Shown here: positions 51,696-62,954 of the stretch, piece by piece
Numbering within the stretch: position 1 is the first letter of the stretch
Layout: each line of letters opens with the position of its first letter
NCBI RefSeq assembly: GCF_034259325.1
Contig: NZ_JAXIVS010000020.1
Location: 62,001 to 126,000 of the forward strand
DNA from: Hyalangium ruber
Lineage (GTDB): Bacteria > Myxococcota > Myxococcia > Myxococcales > Myxococcaceae
Length of the DNA stretch: 64,000 nucleotides
Reading direction: 5' to 3'
Made by a program: the position numbers and the translations under genes
Notes under the pieces: model-generated
What the model was told of the DNA's origin: nothing
The model's database searches: none
The model's input: only the letters and a program-made list of their open reading frames with translations

Positions 51696-52223
51696 GTGAT
51701 TTCAGTCAAGGAACTGCGAGCGCTCGGCGCATCTCTGTCGGAGGAGAAGTTCCGCCACCAGCTGGGGCCCTTCGCGCTCGTGCAGCGCCCCGTGCGCCCG
51801 GGAGAGACCGAGGAGCTGGCCACCACGCACACGGCCAGCCCGGGGACGATCGAGCAGGGGATGCTCTCGCTCATCTTCGAGTTCGAGAACCTGTTGGTGG
51901 CGACGCTGCCGCCGCTGGGGGAGACGGACTCGCTGATGATCGGTCGGCTGCCGGACTGCGAGCTGGTGCTCGAGGACGGCTCGGTGTCCAAGCAGCACGC
52001 GGTGCTGCACTGGAACCAGGCCGAGGGCGTCTGCACGCTCAAGGATCTGGGCTCGCGCAACGGCACGTTCGTGAACGGGGTGATCATCATGAAGCGCGAG
52101 AAGGCGCTGCGTGACGGAGACATCCTGAGCTTCGGCAACGTGCCGTTCTGGTTCCTGCTGACGAAGACGCTCTACGCGCGGCTCCAGAAGCTGCCGGGTG
52201 GCCCGGGCTCGCACGGCGGCTGA
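51696..52223 (+). CDS. FHA domain protein
   Basis: 175 residues from a GTG start. An N-terminal region of about 65 residues precedes a classic FHA domain (about 75-150): MIGRLPDCELVLEDGSVSKQHA (Arg and Ser/His loop positions) and LKDLGSRNGTFVNG (Asn-Gly). The domain binds phosphothreonine peptides, so the protein likely reads out Ser/Thr kinase activity and is tuned by the adjacent PP2C phosphatase. No effector domain was seen. It lies on the sigma-54-type transcript. Confidence 0.9.
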   Translation: MISVKELRALGASLSEEKFRHQLGPFALVQRPVRPGETEELATTHTASPGTIEQGMLSLIFEFENLLVATLPPLGETDSLMIGRLPDCELVLEDGSVSKQHAVLHWNQAEGVCTLKDLGSRNGTFVNGVIIMKREKALRDGDILSFGNVPFWFLLTKTLYARLQKLPGGPGSHGG

Positions 52224-52232
52224 GCGCCCGGG

Positions 52233-54908
52233 CTACTCTGCCCGGAGCGTGACGGCCGGCGGCACGCGCGTGGCCCGCCGTGCTGGCAACCAGCTGGCGA
52301 GCACCGCCACCGCGAGCAGCCCCGCCACCACGCAGGCGAAGGTGAGGGGGTCGTGCGCGCGCACCCCATAGAGCACGCTCTCCATGAGCCGCGCGAGCGC
52401 GAGCGCACCGGCCAGGCCCAGTGCGACGCCCGCCCCCACCAGCCGCAGGCCTCCGCCCATCACCATCCGCAGCACATCCCCGGGCGTGGCGCCGAGCGCC
52501 AGCCGGACGCCAATCTCCCGGCGCCGCTGGCTCACGGTGTACGCGAGCACCCCGTAGATGCCCACCGCGCCGAGCAGGAGCCCGAGCGCCGCGAACAGGC
52601 CCATCAGCACGGCGAGGAGCCTCGGGCGTGCCACTCCCTCGCGCATCACCTGCTCCAGGGTGGTGACGCGGTTGATGGTCTGGTTCGGGTCCACGCTCCA
52701 CACCGCCTTCTGCACATCGGCCGCCACCCGCATCGGGTCGCCACGGCCGCGCACCATCAGGTTCACGCTGGAGCGGCTGTTCTGGAGCACGTGGACGTAG
52801 AGCATCGGCTCGACGGGCTCGGAGGGGCCTGCCTGCCGGGTGTCTCCCACCACGCCGACGATGGTCACCGGATCGCCGCCGAGCGTGAGCGTCTGCTCGA
52901 CCGGGTCGCCCTCCAGTCCGTAGCGGCGCACGAACGCCTCGTTGACCACCACCACGAACCGGGACTGCTTGCCCTCCCGGTCATCGTCGGTGAAGTCGCG
53001 GCCGGCCTTCACGGGGATGTGCAGGGTGCGGAAGTAGTCGCGGCTGATGTGCTGGATGTTGACGCGCATCAGCTCGTCGGGCTTGCCGGGCACGGCCAGG
53101 CGGATCATCTCCACATCGGACTGCCCGGGCAGCGTCTTGGCGGCGCCGACCGACTCCACGCCGGGCAGCGCGCGCACCGCCTCGAGCACCCGCTGGTAGT
53201 ACGCCGTCCGCTCATTGTCGTGCGCGGAGCCGATGCTGAAGTGGACGACGGAGACGCCCTGTGGGTCGAAGCCCATGTCCGTGGACAGCAGGTGCGAAAG
53301 GCTGCGCGCCGCGAGCCCCGCCCCGCTGGCGAGCACCACCGCGAGCGCCACCTCCACCACCACCAACCCACCCCGCAGGCGCCGCCCGCCACCCGCTCCC
53401 TGGCCCGGAGAAGCGCCCTTGAGCAAGGGTTGCAGTGACGGCGACGACGCCCGGAGCGCGGGCAGCAGCCCGAACAGCACCCCGGTGGCAGCAGACAGGC
53501 CCAGCGTGAACGCGAGCACCGCGCCGTCCAGCCGCACCTCGCTCGCGCGAGGCAGCCGCCCGGCCGCCAGCTGCACCAGCCCCTCGGCTCCGAGCACCGC
53601 GACGACGAGGCCCAGCAGCCCGCCAGCGACGGCAAGCAGGAGGCTCTCGGTGAGCAACTGGCGCATGAGCCGCCCGGGAGAGGCCCCCAGCGCCGTGCGG
53701 ACCGCCAGCTCCTGCGCGCGCACCGTGCCGCGCGCCAGCAGCAGGTTGGCGAGGTTGGCGCAGGCGATGAGCAGGATGAAGGCCACCGCGCCCAGCAGCA
53801 CCAGCAGGCTCGTCTTCACCTCCCCCACCATCGCCTCGTGCAGAGGCACGACGGTGGCGCCGACGAAGCGTGCGTTGGAGGCGGGGTGCTCGGCCTCGAG
53901 CGCGCGAGACACGCCCTCGAGCTCCGCGCGGGCCGAGTCCACCGTCACCCCGGGCTTGAGCCGGCCCACGCCCATCAACCAGCGAGACCCACGCTGCTGC
54001 CACGGCACACTGTCCTGCGTGAGCCAGGCCACGGGCAGCCACACCTCTGTCGCGGGCGACGGGAAGTCGAAGCCGCGAGGCATGACGCCCAGCACCGTGT
54101 GGGGCTTGCCCTCGAGCGTGACGGAGCGGCCCACCACGTCCTGCGCGCCGCCGAAGCGCCGCTGCCACAGCCCATGGCTGAGCACCACCACGTCCGCCTG
54201 TCCGGGCACGTGGTCCTGGGCCTGGAACGGCCGCCCGAGCAGGGGGGCGCTGCCGAGCGTCTGGAAGAAGCCGTCCGAGACGTAGGCGGCCGACAGGCGC
54301 TGGGGCTCGCCATCGCCGAGCAGGTCCACGCCAGTCCGGCCCTCGGCGTAGAAGTAGGCGCCAGCGGACTCCAGGGACTTCGACTGGGTGCGCCAGTCCT
54401 CGAAGTCCGGGAAGGAGAAGACGCCCCGGGGCGTCTCGGGCGCCCGCTGCCACAACTGCACCAGGCGCTCGGGCGCGGGGTACGGCAGCTCGCGCAGGAG
54501 CACCCCGCGCACCACGCCGAAGATGGCCGTGTTGGCGCCGATGCCCAGCGCCAGCGTCAGCACCGCCACCAGCGTGAAGCCCGGCGTGCGCAGCAGGCCA
54601 CGCACCCCATACCGCACGTCCTGCACCAGCGCGCCCCATCGCCTTGCCCGGCCCACTTCCTGCTCCCTTCGGCGGCTCAGCTCCACGCAGGTGTCGCGGT
54701 AGTTGGCCACATCCCCGAAGCGCCGCAGCGCCTCCTGGCGCGCAGCTTCCGGCGTCATCCCGCTCTTCACGAGCCGCTCCACGCTCAGCTCGAGGTGGAA
54801 GCGCATCTCCTCGTCCACGTCCTGCTCGGGAGCGGGAGGCCGCACCGCCAGGCGCAACAAGCGCCGGAACGGCCACGGGAGCGCGCGTCGAGAATCACCT
54901 TCGGCCAT
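52233..54908 (-). CDS. ABC transporter permease, ADOP type (MacB/FtsX-like)
   Basis: 891 residues. The N-terminus has the permease-prefix block (EEMRFHLELSVERLVKSGMTPEAA), followed by a TM segment, a MacB-type periplasmic domain, and two FtsX-like permease blocks with several TM helices, one near residues 370-400 and one in the last 150 residues. This is the duplicated orphan permease (ADOP) layout common in Acidobacteria and myxobacteria. No ATPase is encoded here, so it must pair with one elsewhere. It follows the PadR gene by 15 nt. Confidence 0.88.
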   Translation of the reverse strand: MAEGDSRRALPWPFRRLLRLAVRPPAPEQDVDEEMRFHLELSVERLVKSGMTPEAARQEALRRFGDVANYRDTCVELSRRREQEVGRARRWGALVQDVRYGVRGLLRTPGFTLVAVLTLALGIGANTAIFGVVRGVLLRELPYPAPERLVQLWQRAPETPRGVFSFPDFEDWRTQSKSLESAGAYFYAEGRTGVDLLGDGEPQRLSAAYVSDGFFQTLGSAPLLGRPFQAQDHVPGQADVVVLSHGLWQRRFGGAQDVVGRSVTLEGKPHTVLGVMPRGFDFPSPATEVWLPVAWLTQDSVPWQQRGSRWLMGVGRLKPGVTVDSARAELEGVSRALEAEHPASNARFVGATVVPLHEAMVGEVKTSLLVLLGAVAFILLIACANLANLLLARGTVRAQELAVRTALGASPGRLMRQLLTESLLLAVAGGLLGLVVAVLGAEGLVQLAAGRLPRASEVRLDGAVLAFTLGLSAATGVLFGLLPALRASSPSLQPLLKGASPGQGAGGGRRLRGGLVVVEVALAVVLASGAGLAARSLSHLLSTDMGFDPQGVSVVHFSIGSAHDNERTAYYQRVLEAVRALPGVESVGAAKTLPGQSDVEMIRLAVPGKPDELMRVNIQHISRDYFRTLHIPVKAGRDFTDDDREGKQSRFVVVVNEAFVRRYGLEGDPVEQTLTLGGDPVTIVGVVGDTRQAGPSEPVEPMLYVHVLQNSRSSVNLMVRGRGDPMRVAADVQKAVWSVDPNQTINRVTTLEQVMREGVARPRLLAVLMGLFAALGLLLGAVGIYGVLAYTVSQRRREIGVRLALGATPGDVLRMVMGGGLRLVGAGVALGLAGALALARLMESVLYGVRAHDPLTFACVVAGLLAVAVLASWLPARRATRVPPAVTLRAE

Positions 54909-54923
54909 GGCTCACCCCCGCGC

Positions 54924-55256
54924 TCAAGCCGAGCGAAGGACGCGCGTGACGGCGTCCGAGTAGGCCAGCCAGTGCTGGGTGCCGGCGCGAAGCTGCGCGC
55001 GGCCCTCCCCCGTCAGCCGGTAGAACTTGGCGCGCCGGTTGTTCTCCGACACGCCCCACTCGGCCTCGAGCCAGCCGCGCCGCTCCAACCGGTGCAGCGC
55101 GGGGTAGAGCGCGCCCTCGTCCACCTTGAGCGCCTCGCCGCTGTGCATGCGAATGAGCTCGGCGACGCCATAGCCATGCTGGGGCCCCCACGAGACGGCC
55201 TTGAGCACCAGCACATCCAGCGTGCCCTGCAACAGCTCCAGCGACGTGTCACCCAT
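54924..55256 (-). CDS. PadR family transcriptional regulator
   Basis: 110 residues, the length of a minimal PadR winged-helix dimer: LLQGTLDVLVLKAVSWGPQHGYGVAELI (helix region) and DEGALYPALHRLERRGWLEAEWG (recognition and wing). PadR proteins repress transcription, often of a transporter next to them, and respond to small ligands. Here the ADOP permease gene follows on the same strand by 15 nt. Two inverted repeats upstream (55262-55286 and 55297-55317) could be its operators. Confidence 0.9.
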   Translation of the reverse strand: MGDTSLELLQGTLDVLVLKAVSWGPQHGYGVAELIRMHSGEALKVDEGALYPALHRLERRGWLEAEWGVSENNRRAKFYRLTGEGRAQLRAGTQHWLAYSDAVTRVLRSA

Positions 55257-55261
55257 GAAGC

Positions 55262-55286
55262 TCTCCCCTAGACGGCTTAGGGGAGA
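55262..55286 (-). promoter_or_regulatory. Perfect 9-bp inverted repeat overlapping the PadR ribosome site
   Basis: Arms TCTCCCCTA (55262-55270) and TAGGGGAGA (55278-55286) are perfect, with a 7-nt spacer. On the PadR transcript one arm is the ribosome site GGGGAGA, 5 nt before the ATG. The site could be a repressor operator or an RNA hairpin that hides the ribosome site. Confidence 0.55.
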
Positions 55287-55296
55287 ATGCCGGGCT

Positions 55297-55317
55297 TCCC
55301 CTAAGACGTCAAGGGGA
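55297..55317 (-). promoter_or_regulatory. Second inverted repeat overlapping a -35-like element
   Basis: TCCCCT (55297-55302) and AGGGGA (55312-55317) repeat the first site's arms; centres of the two sites are about 33 nt apart. On the minus strand TTGACG (55312-55307) and, 17 nt on, CATTCT (55289-55284) resemble -35 and -10. This layout would suit two repressor dimers covering a promoter. Confidence 0.45.
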
Positions 55318-55357
55318 GCAGCCGCAACCGCACTGTTCGCCCGAGCCCGCGCTCAGG

Positions 55358-56218
55358 TCAGAGGTTGCGGATGAAGCTGGTGATCAAGTCGGCGCAGACC
55401 TGCGGCGCTTCGTGCTGCGGGCCATGCCCCATCTGCGGGAACACCATCAGATGTACGGCCTGGGTCTGCGGCGTCACGTCGAACCAGTTCTCGACCGGGA
55501 AGACGATCTCCTTATCGCCGGAGATGACCAGAGAGGGAATGCGGGTCGTCTTGAGGAAGTCGAGATAGCCGTTGTCATCGACGAAGATGTCGTCGCCCTG
55601 GGTCTCGGCCAGGAGCTTCATGACGGTGGCGATGGGAATCGCCGGGCTGACATCCGTGGTGCGCGCGGCGATCCGGCGGTGCGAAGCCAGCGCGGCGTCG
55701 CGGGACTTCTGCGAGTCGGGGTGGAAGAACAGGACGATCTCGTCATCCAGGTCGTTCACGGGCTTCAGGGCGCGCTCATAGAAGACGGGCTTCGCCCCCA
55801 GGCGCACCTTGCCCGGCGGGGTGGTGCCAATCAGCACGTTCGCGAGGATGCGTTGCGGATGCAGGCGCGTCACCACCTGCGACGCGATTCCGCCCAGCGA
55901 CCAGCCGCCGATGACGAAGCGCTCGAGGCCCAGCGCGTCGGCCAGATCGACCGCGTCCTGCGCCATCTTCGTGCGCACATAGCTGGGCTGGCCGGTCGAC
56001 AGGCCGAGGCCGGAGTAGTCGAAGGTGATGACGCGGTGGTGGACCGCCAGCGCATCGAGAAAGGCGGGGTCCCACGAGTCGAGGATGCCGCGAAACCGCA
56101 GGCACAGGATGAGGGGCACGCCCTTGCCGATGTCGCGATAGGCGAGGCGGCGGCCCTTCACCTCGACGAAGCGGGTGGGCGTGTTGACGGCGGTGGAAAC
56201 GGTGGCAGGCGCATCCAT
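55358..56218 (-). CDS. Alpha/beta hydrolase
   Basis: 286 residues from the ATG at 56218 (GAGAGGAG before it). Fold markers: VPLILCLRFRG near residue 35, where most members have HG; DYSGLGLSTGQ near 65; nucleophile elbow GGWSLGG near 103; a possible acid Asp in LVISGDKEIV near 233; and a C-terminal His in QMGHGPQHE near 264. The usual oxyanion HG is replaced by FRG, so activity may differ from ordinary esterases. It has no signal peptide. Substrate unknown; haloperoxidase/esterase-like. Confidence 0.85.
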   Translation of the reverse strand: MDAPATVSTAVNTPTRFVEVKGRRLAYRDIGKGVPLILCLRFRGILDSWDPAFLDALAVHHRVITFDYSGLGLSTGQPSYVRTKMAQDAVDLADALGLERFVIGGWSLGGIASQVVTRLHPQRILANVLIGTTPPGKVRLGAKPVFYERALKPVNDLDDEIVLFFHPDSQKSRDAALASHRRIAARTTDVSPAIPIATVMKLLAETQGDDIFVDDNGYLDFLKTTRIPSLVISGDKEIVFPVENWFDVTPQTQAVHLMVFPQMGHGPQHEAPQVCADLITSFIRNL

Positions 56219-56312
56219 GGTCAGGCTCCTCTCAGGGGAACGCATCGAACTCCGTGGGGGTTGAGCGGCTTGAACCTTGGTATAGCCCGTGACGAAGCCC
56301 TTGGAGGTCCTC

Positions 56313-59603
<3,291 letters not shown>

Positions 59604-59696
59604 GGTGGCCGTCACCGGCGACCTTCTCCGAGGAGGGTGCTTCGGCTACCCTCCGCCGGCCCCGCGCCTGTTGCGGTCGCCAACCAAGCCCACCGG

Positions 59697-61523
59697 ATGC
59701 CCAACGTCCTCGCCATGAGCTTCGAGGGGGAACTGGCCCCCTCGTTCGATCTGCGTTGTCTGAGCCCTCAGCACAAGCCACCCGACGGCTGGGGCATCGG
59801 CTACTACCCGGGAGGGGACCTGGCGGCGGAGGTGCTCAAGGAGGCGGCGCCGCCGCCCGGCTCCATCCGCAGCGAGCTGGTGCGGGCCTGGGAGCACCTG
59901 GCCTCCTCGGTGTTCATGCTCCACGTCCGGACGGCGACGTGGGGGCAGATCTCCGCCGCTAACACCCAGCCCTTCCGCCGCTCCTGGGGGGGACGCGACT
60001 GGCTGATGGCGCACTCGGGCAGCCTGTCCCACCGCGTCGAGCCCACCGTTCCGCAGCGCTTCGAGCCCATCGGCTCAACGGACACCGAGCTCATCTTCTG
60101 CCAGTTGATGTCGATGATCTCCAACAAGGGGTGGCGCACCCTGGGAGACATCGATCCGGAGGTCCTCCGCGCCTTCTTCGCCGAGATCAACGCGCACGGC
60201 TCGCTCACGACCGTGCTCACCGACGGGCGCGACCTGTGTGTGTACGCGGACCGCGACCCGGCGCACGAGGTGCATGTCTGGACGCTGCACCCGCCGCACG
60301 ACAGCCTCGTCTTCGGCGATGACGATCTGTTGGTGGACCTGACCAAGCGCGGCATCAAGAGCCGCAAGGGCGTCATCATCTGCTCCAATCCCCTCCAGCC
60401 CGAGGGGAACGCCAAGGTGGACTGGAAGCGGCTCGCGCCGGGAACGCTCCTGCGCATTCGGCAGGGCGCGGTCACTGCGGAGGCGAAGCCCCCCGCTCCG
60501 ACACCGCAGGTGGAGGCGCAGGCGCAGCCGATCCAACAGCAGGTCCCGGACACGCAGACGGCGGCGCTGGCGCCGGTGGCTCCCGCCGTGCCGCCTGCCC
60601 AGACGCACTTCGTCGCTCGGGTGCGGGACTTCAAGCTGCCCTCGAATGCGGAGGTGCAGCGCTTCTCGGTGGTTCACCGCACCGTCTACCGCTACCAGAC
60701 GCCCATCGAGCGAAGCACCCACATGCTCCGGCTACGGCCGATGCACGACGAGCTGCAGGCAGTGATCGGGCACGAGCTCCACCTGTCCGTGGATGGCAAG
60801 CGCCGCGACTACGACGACGTGTTCGGCAATCGGGCCACGCGGGTGCATATCGAGACGCCCTATACGGAGCTGGCCATCGAGGCGCGCTCGACGGTGGAGC
60901 TCTACGACACGGATCCGCTCCAATTCCGTGCGCCCAAGGAGCGCGGCACCATCCCGCTGGTGTGGATGCCCTGGCAGCAGCAGGTGCTTCAGCCCTTCCT
61001 GCTGCCGCAGGAGCTACCGGAGAGTCAGTTGGTGGAGCTCACGGAGTACGCGATGAGCTTCGTGAAGCGGAACGACTACGACCTGCTGGACACGCTGCTG
61101 GACATCAACTCGACCATCTTCCGCGAGTACGAGTACCGGCAGGGCTCGACGACGGTGTACACGACGCCCTTCGACGTGTACGCGAACCGGCGCGGCGTCT
61201 GCCAGGACTTCACCAACCTGTTCATCTGCATGGCGCGGCTGCTGGGCGTACCGGCGCGCTACACGTGCGGCTACATCTACTGTGGTCCGCAGAGTACAAA
61301 TCAGCGGCAGGCCGAAGCGTCCCATGCGTGGTTGCAGCTCTACCTGCCCGAGGTGGGCTGGCGAGGCTTCGACCCGACCAACGGCATCCTCACGCAGACC
61401 TCGCACGTGCGGGTCGCGGTAGGGCGCGGCTACGGTGACGCCACCCCCACCTCGGGGACCATCTTCGTTGGAGGTGGACCCGAGACGCTGGAGGTGGACG
61501 TGCGGGTGGACCGGATCGCCTAG
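59697..61523 (+). CDS. Class II glutaminase-like domain (catalytic Cys absent) fused to transglutaminase
   Basis: 608 residues. Residues 1-260 match class II (Ntn) glutamine amidotransferases: PDGWGIGYYPGG, HVRTATWGQ and NTQPFRR. But residue 2, normally the catalytic Cys, is Pro (MPNVLAMSF), and the HNG oxyanion motif reads AHSGSL. The glutaminase is therefore probably inactive. A Pro/Gln-rich linker (about 265-310) leads to a transglutaminase module with Cys502 in RRGVCQDF, a His in ASHAWLQL and an Asp in GFDPTNG. It follows the DUF2126 gene by 93 nt. The active half likely hydrolyses or transfers amide bonds. Confidence 0.85.
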   Translation: MPNVLAMSFEGELAPSFDLRCLSPQHKPPDGWGIGYYPGGDLAAEVLKEAAPPPGSIRSELVRAWEHLASSVFMLHVRTATWGQISAANTQPFRRSWGGRDWLMAHSGSLSHRVEPTVPQRFEPIGSTDTELIFCQLMSMISNKGWRTLGDIDPEVLRAFFAEINAHGSLTTVLTDGRDLCVYADRDPAHEVHVWTLHPPHDSLVFGDDDLLVDLTKRGIKSRKGVIICSNPLQPEGNAKVDWKRLAPGTLLRIRQGAVTAEAKPPAPTPQVEAQAQPIQQQVPDTQTAALAPVAPAVPPAQTHFVARVRDFKLPSNAEVQRFSVVHRTVYRYQTPIERSTHMLRLRPMHDELQAVIGHELHLSVDGKRRDYDDVFGNRATRVHIETPYTELAIEARSTVELYDTDPLQFRAPKERGTIPLVWMPWQQQVLQPFLLPQELPESQLVELTEYAMSFVKRNDYDLLDTLLDINSTIFREYEYRQGSTTVYTTPFDVYANRRGVCQDFTNLFICMARLLGVPARYTCGYIYCGPQSTNQRQAEASHAWLQLYLPEVGWRGFDPTNGILTQTSHVRVAVGRGYGDATPTSGTIFVGGGPETLEVDVRVDRIA

Positions 61524-61531
61524 CCCGACGA

Positions 61532-61984
61532 TCACTTCAGCCGGGTCGCATAGAAGTCGTGGAGCTTCTGGCGCGTCGCCTTGCCTGGGACGTTGATGAC
61601 CTTTCGATCCTCGCCAGCCATCTGGATCGACACTCCACCGAAGATCCAGAAGCCCACCTGGATGGCGAACCGCTCCAGCTGGTCGACTGGGAAGATGCGC
61701 CGCTGGGACTTGTCCTTGGAGAGCACCGTCGTCAGCTCCTTCTCGAGCTTCTCCAGGGAGAGCTTCTCCGAGAGGAACTTCTCTACGGCCTCGGGCATCT
61801 CGTCCGGGCTCACCTTCCAGCGCGTGCTGGTGGGGGTGTTCTCTAGAAACTCCCGCGCGTGGTGTGGGAAGAGGAAGAGGAAGCCGGGGGTGCCCACGAG
61901 GCACGCGTGGGTGATCTGCCCGACGGTGATGCCCTCGTTCACGTTGATCCGGGGCACGAAGACCACATCTGTCCGCTGCGTCAT
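61532..61984 (-). CDS. Hypothetical protein
   Basis: 150 residues, cytoplasmic. A pleckstrin-like or YcxB-like layout is possible: a strand region (VGTPGFLFLFPHHAREF) then helices rich in Lys/Glu (EKFLSEKLSLEKLEKEL) and a late strand block (FWIFGGVSIQMAGED). No motif is diagnostic. It faces the transglutaminase gene with 8 nt between stops and is 42 nt upstream, on the same strand, of nothing obviously related. Confidence 0.6.
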   Translation of the reverse strand: MTQRTDVVFVPRINVNEGITVGQITHACLVGTPGFLFLFPHHAREFLENTPTSTRWKVSPDEMPEAVEKFLSEKLSLEKLEKELTTVLSKDKSQRRIFPVDQLERFAIQVGFWIFGGVSIQMAGEDRKVINVPGKATRQKLHDFYATRLK

Positions 61985-62026
61985 CCGCGCATTATGGGCC
62001 AGCGCTCGCCTCGCGCGACAACCCTC

Positions 62027-62899
62027 TCATCCCGTCCGGGAGAGCAGGGACCGAAGGATGTCCTCGCTGTGTGTCCACAGCAGCGCGGAGCCGACCTGTG
62101 GCAGGAGCTGGCGCCGCGCCGTGGGAATCCTCCGCGCGAGGGTCTCGCCCTGGTCGGGAGAGTGGACGGTGCTCGTATCGAGGCCGCCGTACCACAGGTC
62201 CACGGGGACGCGGATGGCTCCCGGGTCGAACGGCCACCGGGACATCGCCAGAACGGTGTCACGCGCATAGCCCGCCGAGCCCTGCATAAAACCTTCGTCC
62301 AGGGCGCGCCGGTAGGCCTCGGCGAAGCGCGGCGCGGTGAACACGGCGCGGTCGGACTCAGAGCTCATGCCGATGACCATGTCCCACATCATCTGCACGC
62401 TCATCCCAGCGAAGAATGCCTCGGCGCGGGCCGGCTCGGCGGCGGAGAGGTCCACCAGCTTCGCGACCTCCGGATGGAGCATTCCGCGCAGCGCCGGGTA
62501 GGCCAGCTCATCACCACCCGCGACGAGGGCGACGCCCGTCACCACGCCCTTGGCCGCACAGGCCAGCGCGAAGGGCGCCCCCTGGGAGTAGCCCACCACC
62601 GGGAGCCGCTCCAGCCCCTGGGCGGCGGCGAAGCCCCGAACATCCTCCGCCCAGTCGAGCAGCCCTCGCCCCGGAGCGGGCGTGGAGGCGCCGAGCCCAG
62701 GCCGGTCGAGCGAGATGAGCCGAACCTTCAATCCCTCGAGGACGTCAGCGCCAAACCCCAGCCAGCGACTCATGGCCGCGCCAGGGCAGAAGAGCACGGG
62801 TGTGCCCGACGTCGGGCCCCACTCTCCCCACCCCAGCAGCCTCCCGTCGGACAGCCGCGTTGTCCCCGTGCGCGCGGGCCCCTGAACCAGTGTGTTCAT
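62027..62899 (-). CDS. Alpha/beta hydrolase
   Basis: 290 residues from the ATG at 62899. It has LFCPGAAMSRW near residue 35 (oxyanion strand loop), SLDRPGLGAST near 65, nucleophile elbow GYSQGAPFA near 103 and an Asp in LWYGGLDTST near 240; a late His in WTHSEDI completes a triad. Sequence is typical of uncharacterised actinobacterial and myxobacterial hydrolases related to proline iminopeptidases and haloperoxidases. Its gene is 55 nt after the beta-helix gene on the same strand. Confidence 0.85.
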   Translation of the reverse strand: MNTLVQGPARTGTTRLSDGRLLGWGEWGPTSGTPVLFCPGAAMSRWLGFGADVLEGLKVRLISLDRPGLGASTPAPGRGLLDWAEDVRGFAAAQGLERLPVVGYSQGAPFALACAAKGVVTGVALVAGGDELAYPALRGMLHPEVAKLVDLSAAEPARAEAFFAGMSVQMMWDMVIGMSSESDRAVFTAPRFAEAYRRALDEGFMQGSAGYARDTVLAMSRWPFDPGAIRVPVDLWYGGLDTSTVHSPDQGETLARRIPTARRQLLPQVGSALLWTHSEDILRSLLSRTG

Positions 62900-62954
62900 G
62901 CCGCGAAGCGTCCCACGCGGCCCCGGACCAGGGAAGCCATTCTCGGCGAGCGCC

